From contig DAOUUS010000133.1 in the NCBI GenBank assembly GCA_030668065.1, positions 1 to 5,048 of the forward strand: a DNA stretch of 5,048 bases. Direction: 5' to 3'. The first letter of the stretch is position 1. Every line of letters starts with the position of its first letter. Below are positions 1 through 4,863 of the stretch, one piece after another. Both the position numbers and the translations under genes were made by a program. This DNA comes from Candidatus Methanophagales archaeon. GTDB taxonomy: Archaea > Halobacteriota > Syntropharchaeia > Alkanophagales > Methanospirareceae. Below the pieces are notes generated by a model that was not told the origin of the DNA, did not search any database, and saw only the letters and a program-made list of their open reading frames with translations.

Positions 1-595
1 CTAGAAATTTAGCAGATGATTTGTTCAATTGCATCGCCTGTTCACTCAATTTTGTGAGCGTGTTGATAGAGCCTGCGACCAGGAACCGCAAAATACGATA
101 GTCCTCTTCCCATAATATTAAGTTCTTCATTTGTTCCTTCCCGATCTCATGATACCATTCATCGTGCCGCCAGATAAGAATTACACCCAGAATACTGACT
201 GCTTCCTCTACCTTCAAATCCTCTAATTGCGATAGTTTGAAGGGTAACTCATCCACAACGAACCCAAAAGGATTCTTGACCGCGGGTAACTCCTCTAAAG
301 AGATCTGGACATGCTTCATAATACCGGGCAGAGCCATAAAGAGCTCCGAAGTGCGTACGTGCCCCCCGAAGTACGCGATGAGCGTTCCTTTCGGTGTGGC
401 AACATAGATTTCCGCACCTCGTTTGCCCTCGCCTATTTTCTGGATTGCATGTGCAGCCGCCATACCCGGTATCTTCCTCAGAACTGTGGGATATGAGATG
501 GCAGTAGCCTTGGCTATGGCATACTTGCTGGACGGGCCATTCTTGACAAGGAATTCGAGAATAGCTCCAATGTGTTCATCACCTGGCATCTTCAT
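1..595 (-). CDS. Winged-helix DNA-binding protein, N-terminal part (runs off left edge)
   Basis: On the minus strand an open frame runs from an ATG at 595 to the window edge without a stop, giving 198 residues; the C-terminus lies outside the window. The protein begins MKMPGDEHIGAILEFL. Residues of about 8-75 look like a winged helix-turn-helix: a first helix (HIGAILEFLVKNG), a helix-turn-helix (SSKYAIAKATAISYPTVLRKI), and a wing ending in YVATPKGTLIAYF, as in many archaeal transcription regulators. From about 80 on it is mostly helical with no motif I recognise. A second ATG at 589 is an equally possible start. No Shine-Dalgarno is evident. It is divergent from mqnE with 89 bp between the two starts, so it could regulate that operon or itself; this is inference from position only. 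The DNA-binding fold is likely; the exact family and ligand are unknown. Confidence 0.75.
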   Translation of the reverse strand, partial: MKMPGDEHIGAILEFLVKNGPSSKYAIAKATAISYPTVLRKIPGMAAAHAIQKIGEGKRGAEIYVATPKGTLIAYFGGHVRTSELFMALPGIMKHVQISLEELPAVKNPFGFVVDELPFKLSQLEDLKVEEAVSILGVILIWRHDEWYHEIGKEQMKNLILWEEDYRILRFLVAGSINTLTKLSEQAMQLNKSSAKFL

Positions 596-622
596 GATCT
601 GTATTATACTTTAGCGGATATG

Positions 623-640
623 AACATAAAAGGATATGTT
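623..640. promoter_or_regulatory. Candidate operator: inverted repeat AACATA-N6-TATGTT
   Basis: A perfect 6-bp inverted repeat with a 6-bp spacer lies between the divergent regulator and mqnE, just upstream of the mqnE TATA-like box. A direct repeat GGATATG at 616-622 and 632-638 overlaps it, with a 16-bp period. On the minus strand the same bases include an AT-rich stretch (TTTTATGTT, 631 to 623) at the right distance to serve as the regulator's own TATA element. A dimeric winged-helix protein could bind here and affect both promoters. The repeat is seen directly; the role is inferred, and short AT-rich palindromes do arise by chance. Confidence 0.35.
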
Positions 641-646
641 TATACG

Positions 647-654
647 TTTATATA
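647..654 (+). promoter_or_regulatory. Archaeal TATA-like box (TTTATATA) for the mqn operon
   Basis: TTTATATA is centred about 34 bp before the mqnE ATG. With the usual archaeal spacing of about 25 bp to the transcription start, the transcript would begin near 676-680, giving a leader of only a few nucleotides. This fits the lack of a Shine-Dalgarno sequence before mqnE. A heptamer GTTTATA occurs twice in this stretch (638-644, 646-652). The placement is good, but the surrounding DNA is generally AT-rich. Confidence 0.5.
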
Positions 655-684
655 AGAAATGCAAGAAGTACACGAGTAACAAAA

Positions 685-1725
685 ATGGAAGAGTGGACAG
701 CGAAAAGGATTGAAGAACTCTTTGAACGGGACTTTCATGAGCTCGGCGAGGTTGCAGATTCCATCAATCGTGAGAACGGGAACATGGTAACGTTCGTGGT
801 GAACCGGCATATAAACTACACGAATATATGCGTTTCACGATGTCCTCTGTGCGCTTTTTACCGCGATATTGGCAGTAGCGAAGCGTATATCATGAGCATA
901 AACGCGGTGCTTGATAGAGTTGCGGACGCGGTAAAGATAGGCGCTACGGAACTTCACATTGTCGGGGCGCTAAACCCGGAAATACGGCTGGAATACTTCG
1001 AGACGATATTTGGACGGATAAAGAGTAAGTTCCCTAATGTCATAATAAAAGCGCTGACAGCAACGGAAATACACTTCCTTTCGCAGCTAGAAGGGCTGAG
1101 TGTAGAGGAAGTGCTATTGAGATTGAAAGAAGCGGGACTGCAAGCAATGCCCGGCGGTGGTGCGGAGATTCTTGATAACGAAATACGAGAAATAATATGT
1201 CCGAACAAGCTAAAAGCGGAAGAGTGGCTCAGGATAATGGAGCTAGCACATAGCATAGGACTAAAAAGCAATGCCACAATGCTATTCGGGCATATAGAAA
1301 AGCCAAAACACAGAGCTATTCATCTATACAAGCTCTGGCAGTTACAGGAGAAGACCGGCGGGTTTGTTTCTTTCATTCCACTTCTGTTCCATCCAAAAAA
1401 CACCGAACTCGAAACGCTGGTTGAAGAACGGACAAATCCTGTTGATATTCTCAAAACGATTGCGGTTTCAAGAATTGTACTACGCAATTTTAAGAGCATA
1501 AGAGCGTATTGGGTTTCACTCGGCGAGAAACTAGCTCAAGTAGCTTTGAACTACGGTGCGAACGATTTAGACGGTACGATTATGGAAGAAAGAGTAACAC
1601 ATGCGGCCGGTGCGGAAACACCGCTTATGCTACCGGTAGACAATATTTTAAGTCTTGTAAAAGAGATAAACAAAATACCAGCGGAACGAGACACTTTTTA
1701 CAGTATTCTGAGGGGGTATCCATGA
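685..1725 (+). CDS. mqnE: Aminofutalosine synthase MqnE (radical SAM)
   Basis: A 346-residue radical SAM enzyme. MqnE adds the adenosyl radical from SAM to 3-[(1-carboxyvinyl)oxy]benzoate, forming 6-amino-6-deoxyfutalosine, the second step of the futalosine route to menaquinone. The iron-sulfur motif CX3CX2C is C49, C53 and C56 (CVSRCPLC, followed by AFY). Family landmarks follow in order: ELHIVGALNP (89-98), the substrate-side KALTATEI (122-129), MPGGGAEI (155-162), SNATMLFGHIE (195-205) and FIPLLFHPKNT (230-240). AYWVSLG, GANDLDGTIMEE and PAERDTFY come near the C-terminus. KALTATEI, the GHIE motif and FIPLLFHP point to MqnE; the paralogue MqnC has SPPEI, GHVET and FIPWTFQP. The start has no Shine-Dalgarno but follows a TATA-like box at leaderless spacing. 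It is the first gene of the operon, and its stop overlaps the mqnA start (ATGA). One oddity is LNP where LHP is common in the family. Confidence 0.93.
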   Translation: MEEWTAKRIEELFERDFHELGEVADSINRENGNMVTFVVNRHINYTNICVSRCPLCAFYRDIGSSEAYIMSINAVLDRVADAVKIGATELHIVGALNPEIRLEYFETIFGRIKSKFPNVIIKALTATEIHFLSQLEGLSVEEVLLRLKEAGLQAMPGGGAEILDNEIREIICPNKLKAEEWLRIMELAHSIGLKSNATMLFGHIEKPKHRAIHLYKLWQLQEKTGGFVSFIPLLFHPKNTELETLVEERTNPVDILKTIAVSRIVLRNFKSIRAYWVSLGEKLAQVALNYGANDLDGTIMEERVTHAAGAETPLMLPVDNILSLVKEINKIPAERDTFYSILRGYP

Positions 1726-2474
1726 GCATAAAAATAGGTAAATTCGGATTCGTGAATAACTTCCTGCCCTATTACCGGCTTGAGCAGAACGGTGTGAGGG
1801 TAATAGAAGCATTGCCAAAGAAGCTAGCCGCGATGTTTGACGAAGGGAAAATAGATTATGCTCCTGTTCCTTCGTTCTATTACCTGAAGAACAAGGCTAA
1901 GTTGAGGACATACGATTTTTGTGTCGCGTCTAAGACAAGCGTTTTGAGCGTCATTCTCGTTTCAAATGGTAAACTGCGTGAGGAGGATAACCTATCTATT
2001 GCCGTAACGAATCAAACAGTGACATCACTGAATCTACTAAAAATCATTCTGCGGGAGCGAGGGCAGAAAAATCGGATTGTTGTTTTGGATGGGTATAAAA
2101 CAAGCGAATTACTTAAGTGCTGTGATTATGCACTTGTTATTGGAGACGAAGCAATCAAGGCAAGGATGCGATATAATGTGGTTATGGATTTGGGTGAGGC
2201 CTGGCAGGATTTAACCGGTTATCCGATGGTATTCGGGATTTCGGCATCGCATAAAGAGCAGGATATGAGTGAAGTAAACCGGAAAGTGATGGACTCGGTC
2301 GAATGGGGGCAGAAGAACGTTGCTGAAATTGTAGCGGTAGCCGAGAAGAAGTTCGGAATGCCAGTAGAATTCCTCGAAGAGTATTTCAAATCGCTTACAT
2401 TTAAGATGGGTGCGAAAGAGAAGAGAGGGCTTGAACTGTTTGGGGAGAAGTGTCATGAATACGGATTGCTCTGA
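1722..2474 (+). CDS. mqnA: Chorismate dehydratase MqnA
   Basis: A 250-residue protein with the periplasmic-binding-protein-like fold of the MqnA/MqnD family, here cytoplasmic with no signal peptide. MqnA dehydrates chorismate to 3-[(1-carboxyvinyl)oxy]benzoate, the first committed futalosine step and the substrate of the neighbouring MqnE. Landmarks are the N-terminal strand and loop IGKFGFVNNFLPYY (3-18), where N13 aligns with the conserved Asn of the family's N-C-L-P-type loop, then PVPSFYYL (48-55), T-S in the middle hinge (about 99-102), VIGDEA (139-144) and DLGEAW..LTGYP (156-168). These favour MqnA over MqnD. The frame is open further upstream to 1509, but that part overlaps mqnE and reads as non-protein-like. 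The ATG at 1722 overlaps the mqnE stop by 4 bases and has a strong ribosome-binding site (GAGGGGG, 1710-1716), so I chose it. It overlaps mqnC by 20 bp, indicating translational coupling. Confidence 0.92.
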   Translation: MSIKIGKFGFVNNFLPYYRLEQNGVRVIEALPKKLAAMFDEGKIDYAPVPSFYYLKNKAKLRTYDFCVASKTSVLSVILVSNGKLREEDNLSIAVTNQTVTSLNLLKIILRERGQKNRIVVLDGYKTSELLKCCDYALVIGDEAIKARMRYNVVMDLGEAWQDLTGYPMVFGISASHKEQDMSEVNRKVMDSVEWGQKNVAEIVAVAEKKFGMPVEFLEEYFKSLTFKMGAKEKRGLELFGEKCHEYGLL

Positions 2475-3540
2475 ATGGACTGTTTATGTAGATAAGAATG
2501 TGAACGGGATAGATCTGGATTTTGAAGAAACGCAGCATCTGTTCGAGTTGCCATTACCCGTGGTGGGTGGAATTGCAGATGAGATACGCCGGGAAAAGTG
2601 CGGTGAGCTCGTGACGTTCGTTATTGATAGGAACATAAGCTACACAAACCGATGCGTATCGAGTTGCAAATTCTGCGCGTTTTACGCACGGACTAAAAAA
2701 GAGAGTTATGTGTTGAGTAAAGACGATATTTTAAGCAAGGTCAAGGAAACGGTTGACGTTGGCGGTACGCAAATACTCATTCAAGGTGGACTGAACCCGG
2801 CAATCCGGATTGACTGGTTTGAGGATTTGTTTGCCGCGATAAAACGTGAATTCCCGGACGTGCAACTGCACAGCCTCTCGCCACCGGAGATAGATTTCAT
2901 TGCGAGGAACGAGGGTCTGAACGTAATAGAAACGCTGGAACGGTTGCGAGAAGCAGGGCTGGATTCTTTGCCGGGTGGCGGTGCGGAGATTCTGAGCAAT
3001 AGAGTGCGGCGGGTCATCAGTCCGGATAAAATCGGTGCAAACCGCTGGATTGAAGTAATGGCGGCTGCACACGATATAGGCATGAAAACCACGGCGACTA
3101 TGATGTTCGGGCATGTAGAAACCAACGAAGACATTGTGGAGCATCTATTCAGGATACGAGGTTTGCAGAACAGAACTATGGGGTTCACTGCTTTTATTCC
3201 GTGGACGTTTCAGCCACAGAATACGGCGCTGTACGAGATTATAAAGAAGCCGGTATCGGCAACGAGATATTTGCAGGTGTTAGCGATTTCAAGGATTGTT
3301 TTGCATTCTATACGAAATGTGCAGGCGTCGTGGCTCACGCAGGACTTTGAGGTGGATAAGCTGGCTCTGTTTTTCGGTGCGAATGATTTCGGGGGTACGA
3401 TACTGGAGGAGAATGTTGTGACTGCTGCGGGAAAAGAGTATAAACCGGCGAGGGTGGAGGAGATCGTGAAAGCGGTGGAATCTGTGGGTAGGGCGGTCGC
3501 GCAGCGGAATACTGGGTATGAGGTATTTGGCGGGGGGTGA
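2455..3540 (+). CDS. mqnC: Cyclic dehypoxanthine futalosine synthase MqnC (radical SAM)
   Basis: A 361-residue radical SAM enzyme that cyclises dehypoxanthine futalosine to the spiro compound cyclic DHFL in menaquinone synthesis. The cluster-binding CX3CX2C motif is C67, C71 and C74 (CVSSCKFCAFY). Landmarks that separate it from MqnE are TQILIQGGLNP (105-115), LHSLSPPEI (138-146), SLPGGGAEI (171-179), TTATMMFGHVET (212-223), FIPWTFQPQNT, QASWLTQDF, GANDFGGTILEENVV and the C-terminal AQRNTGYEV. The length is normal for the family. I chose the ATG at 2455 because GGGGAG (2442-2447) sits 7 bases upstream; an in-frame GTG at 2410 would add 15 unconserved residues inside mqnA. It overlaps the mqnA 3' end by 20 bp and is the last gene of the operon. 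Like MqnE here it has LNP rather than the common LHP. The product's next enzyme, MqnD, is not in the window. Confidence 0.93.
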   Translation: MNTDCSEWTVYVDKNVNGIDLDFEETQHLFELPLPVVGGIADEIRREKCGELVTFVIDRNISYTNRCVSSCKFCAFYARTKKESYVLSKDDILSKVKETVDVGGTQILIQGGLNPAIRIDWFEDLFAAIKREFPDVQLHSLSPPEIDFIARNEGLNVIETLERLREAGLDSLPGGGAEILSNRVRRVISPDKIGANRWIEVMAAAHDIGMKTTATMMFGHVETNEDIVEHLFRIRGLQNRTMGFTAFIPWTFQPQNTALYEIIKKPVSATRYLQVLAISRIVLHSIRNVQASWLTQDFEVDKLALFFGANDFGGTILEENVVTAAGKEYKPARVEEIVKAVESVGRAVAQRNTGYEVFGGG

Positions 3541-3546
3541 AGGTTC

Positions 3547-3614
3547 GAGCGTATCAGAAGCAGTGACGCGCAGGATTTACACTGAGTGCTTTCAGAACGA
3601 AGCCCGATACGCTC
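3547..3614. repeat. Long-spaced inverted repeat between convergent genes
   Basis: GAGCGTATC at 3547-3555 is perfectly complementary to GATACGCTC at 3606-3614. A smaller stem, CAGTG (3561-3565) with CACTG (3580-3584), lies inside the 50-base loop. It starts 6 bp after the mqnC stop, in the 113-bp gap before the convergent gene. A 3'-end stabilising or termination structure for the mqn transcript is plausible. There is no clear U-run directly after the stem, so it is not a typical intrinsic terminator. Confidence 0.4.
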
Positions 3615-3653
3615 TGTTATATGAAGTTGCGCTTGTTTGCTGCAATTGTTCGC

Positions 3654-3947
3654 TCATTTAAAAAGATCCTTCTCATTGAACATGGTACAATAGGCATCCT
3701 TCTCGCTTATGCACCGACTTGGACATACTTCACAAAAACCGAGTAACTTATCCCACGTTTTTGAAATTACATCCAGCATTTTATTAACCATTCTATCGTT
3801 AAGCTTTGGAAAATACGATTCTATCATTTCATACGAAAGGTGTACCACCTTGATTCTACTTGATAGTTTTTGTAAGATAATATCCTTCATCTCCTTCGAT
3901 ATATAAATTGAGAACTCAGCAAGGGCTTCATCACTGATTTTGTGTTT
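3654..3947 (-). CDS. Exon 2 of a split small protein of unknown function with a four-Cys cluster
   Basis: The minus-strand frame is open from the predicted 3' splice site at 3947/3948 to a TGA at 3654-3656 and gives 97 residues. A conventional caller would start at the internal ATG at 3890 (78 residues). The 19 codons before that ATG (KHKISDEALAEFSIYISKE) read like normal protein and contain no start codon. They run directly into the intron end, which argues that the true N-terminus is in exon 1 (4768-4824). Joined in phase, the product is 116 residues. The N-terminal two thirds are predicted helical. The C-terminus holds CEVCPSRC plus a further Cys seven residues on (CX2CX3CX7C), likely a zinc or iron-sulfur site. 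I do not recognise the family. It is convergent with mqnC. Confidence 0.7.
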   Translation of the reverse strand, partial: KHKISDEALAEFSIYISKEMKDIILQKLSSRIKVVHLSYEMIESYFPKLNDRMVNKMLDVISKTWDKLLGFCEVCPSRCISEKDAYCTMFNEKDLFK

Positions 3948-3959
3948 GTCGAGTAGAGC
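3947..3959 (-). repeat. Direct repeat copy 1 (GCTCTACTCGACA), intron 3' end
   Basis: This 13-base sequence recurs at 4176 to 4164 in the same orientation. The copy here spans the 3' strand of domain VI, the splice site and the first exon base. The match reflects homologous intron 3' ends, with the final A probably coincidental. Confidence 0.8.
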
Positions 3960-4013
3960 TCATAGTCCACCTCCTATTGGAGTATTGGCTCCGAGATTAC
4001 TATGAGCCCCCTC
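3948..4013 (-). ncRNA. Group II intron domain VI with bulged branch-point A and 3' splice site
   Basis: Bases 4013-3999 pair with 3966-3951 over 15 bp, including two G-U pairs, leaving only A3954 unpaired. A single bulged A on the 3' strand, here 7 nt from the 3' splice site counting itself, is the hallmark lariat branch point. The intron would end ...CTCGAC at 3948, and the next base starts an AAA codon of exon 2. The apical part contains a smaller hairpin, CTCC-AATA-GGAG. Confidence 0.82.
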
Positions 4014-4016
4014 ACA

Positions 4017-4049
4017 GAACCGGACTTGAAGTTTTCCCTCATCCGGCTC
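4017..4049 (-). ncRNA. Group II intron domain V (canonical)
   Basis: This 33-nt hairpin has the basal stem GAGCCGGA (4049-4042) pairing fully with TCCGGTTC (4024-4017). That includes the AGC catalytic triad with its G-U wobble. Above it is a 2-nt bulge (AG, 4026-4025), an upper stem TGAGG/CTTCA and a GAAAA loop. This is the most conserved part of group II introns and the best single piece of evidence for the element. Just upstream, CTCTAC/GTAGAG (4082-4077, 4070-4065) forms a small hairpin that could be a reduced domain IV. Confidence 0.85.
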
Positions 4050-4163
4050 TTCAAGGAGTGCATCCTCTACGTTCTTGTAGAGTTATGGACCACAGTTTTG
4101 TTGACACCCCTTACCCATCTCTGAGTATGGAGGGTGTGTCCCTGCCGGACCATCGCGCTCCTG

Positions 4164-4176
4164 TGTCGAGTAGAGC
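4164..4176 (-). repeat. Direct repeat copy 2 (GCTCTACTCGACA), end of the inner module
   Basis: This is the partner of the repeat at 3959 to 3947, 217 bp away. It forms the 3' strand of the inner domain VI-like stem, including its bulged A at 4171. Confidence 0.8.
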
Positions 4177-4312
4177 ACTGGCGCAGTAGCCTTAGGCTAT
4201 CGTTATCAGTATCAACCGTTTCCAGCTTCGTGTCTGTTTAGATCAGCCATGGCCCTGTTTCCAGCACCCCCTCTAAAATTCCGTACATCGGGTTTTCCCA
4301 CAATACGGCTTC
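4165..4312 (-). ncRNA. Second, degenerate domain V-VI module inside the intron
   Basis: Upstream of the canonical module is a related one. The domain V-like hairpin (4312-4279) shares the CTTGAAG lead-in and the CCG...GGGAAAAC core, and CCGTA pairs with TACGG. The partner of the AGC triad, however, is GGAAT instead of GGTTC, so the catalytic base pairs are broken. Next, 4273-4261 pairs with 4181-4168 over 13 bp with a single bulged A4171, exactly as in a domain VI. It ends GCTCTACTCGAC at 4165, the same 12 bases as the real 3' end. Its apical region is unusually long, about 79 nt. The space from 4767 to 4165 is too small for two full sets of domains I-III, so it is probably a truncated nested intron or a duplicated 3' module. 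Confidence 0.6.
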
Positions 4313-4767
4313 AAGTTCAGGTGCCTCTAAGCTCGCAATGAGCCCTTCCCGGTATATCCACCACAGACTTCGTCTGACCCAAGACTATCTGTTTCAAATG
4401 AACAGGTTTGACCCACGCTTTGAGACTTTGGTTGTGTTACCATCCCTATCCCAGCACTAAGTCTGGAGGATTTGTCCCCGCTGTCTCTCCTGAACCCAGA
4501 GGTCCTCGCTCCACCAGGTTTATCATCATCCCAGCTTCTTCGCTTAGCGACCTCATCCGCCAGTCTGCAAACCTCCTTTCCACTTCCCTTTTTCGGTTAT
4601 AGGAACGGTCTTTGTCATTCGTAGGGTCATCCTGACTGATTCGCAGACCTTCCGAGCTTTCAGCCGCAGAGTCACCCCAACGACTGTCGGATATAACTAC
4701 ACTGCCAAACTGAGAATTGCAGTGGTGGGACTTGCACCCACAAGACCAGCAGATAGCTTCGCTGCAC

Positions 4768-4824
4768 CAGTCCCTTCTCTACACGGGCATTATCCCGCTT
4801 CTCCGGTATTATGAGCTGATCCAT
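4768..4824 (-). CDS. Exon 1 of the split small Cys-cluster protein
   Basis: Nineteen codons run from an ATG at 4824-4822 to 4768, encoding MDQLIIPEKRDNARVEKGL, which reads as a plausible charged N-terminus. The frame continues into the intron and stops at a TGA about 30 codons later, with residues there (many W, Q, S and V) that do not look like protein. Ending the exon before GTGCA at 4767 leaves it in phase 0, matching exon 2, so the spliced product is 116 residues. The start lies 39 bp after the stop of the upstream gene on the same strand, suggesting an operon. There is no obvious Shine-Dalgarno, and the ATG falls in a predicted hairpin. The exon boundary is inferred from intron consensus, phase and IBS/EBS pairing. 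Confidence 0.55.
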
Positions 4825-4863
4825 CAAACTTTTAAAATGTTTGATCAAATCGCTTCGCAGCTC
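4813..4863 (-). promoter_or_regulatory. Hairpin between the two minus-strand genes, covering the exon 1 start codon
   Basis: GAGCTG (4863-4858) pairs with CAGCTC (4818-4813). Inside it, ATCAAAC (4845-4839) pairs with GTTTGAT (4829-4823) around a 9-base AT-rich loop. The structure begins directly after the upstream stop codon and contains the split gene's ATG (4824-4822) at the end of the inner stem. It could limit translation of the second gene or mark the 3' end of the first. There is no U-run after it. The pairing is seen directly; the function is inferred. Confidence 0.4.

Larger units (their letters stand above)
3948..4767 (-). mobile_element. Group II intron without an ORF, interrupting the small Cys-cluster gene
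   Basis: An 820-nt RNA-type element on the minus strand. The 3' end is well supported by a canonical domain V (4049 to 4017), a domain VI with a bulged A, and a terminal AC at 3949-3948. The 5' end is proposed at 4767, where GTGCA resembles the GUGYG consensus and lies on a codon boundary, in phase with exon 2. Exon-binding complementarity agrees. Exon bases GAGAA (4779-4775) match TTCTC (4716-4712) as IBS2/EBS2, and GACTG (4772-4768) matches CAGTC (4686-4682, or 4638-4634) as IBS1/EBS1. A hairpin GTGGG/CCCAC (4741-4737, 4729-4725) with a GCAAG loop resembles the start of domain I. There is no reverse transcriptase or maturase frame, so mobility or splicing would need a protein supplied in trans. 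The 5' boundary and the domain I-III layout are inferred. Confidence 0.75.

Noticed and set aside
311..614. Two overlapping plus-strand ORFs of 61 and 63 residues
   Set aside because: They lie antisense to the continuous minus-strand winged-helix gene (1-595), which has clear protein character. They have no upstream signals and no recognisable motifs.
1509..1721. Longer N-terminus for MqnA starting at 1509
   Set aside because: This extension overlaps conserved mqnE sequence, is rich in Arg, Ser and Cys and unlike MqnA. The ATG at 1722 has a strong ribosome-binding site and the fold's expected first strand.
2410..2454. GTG start for MqnC at 2410
   Set aside because: It would add 15 basic, unconserved residues inside mqnA. 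The ATG at 2455 has GGGGAG at good spacing.
685..3540. Radical SAM genes as CofG/CofH (F420 synthesis)
   Set aside because: Motifs around TATEI/SPPEI, GHIE/GHVET and FIPLLFHP/FIPWTFQP, together with the adjacent mqnA, fit MqnE and MqnC instead.
3947..4176. 13-base direct repeats as a target-site duplication of an insertion sequence
   Set aside because: Both copies are the 3' strands of domain VI-like stems with bulged A residues. No transposase or terminal inverted repeats lie between them.
3709..4602. Plus-strand ORFs at 3709-3906, 3977-4189 and 4408-4602
   Set aside because: The first is antisense to exon 2. The other two fall on the complement of the structured intron RNA and have low-complexity, non-protein-like sequence.
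4768..4784. Intron 5' end at GTGTAG (4784) instead of 4767
   Set aside because: It would leave exon 1 ending one base into a codon, out of phase with exon 2, and would put the matched IBS1/IBS2 bases inside the intron. It remains possible only if the exon model is wrong.
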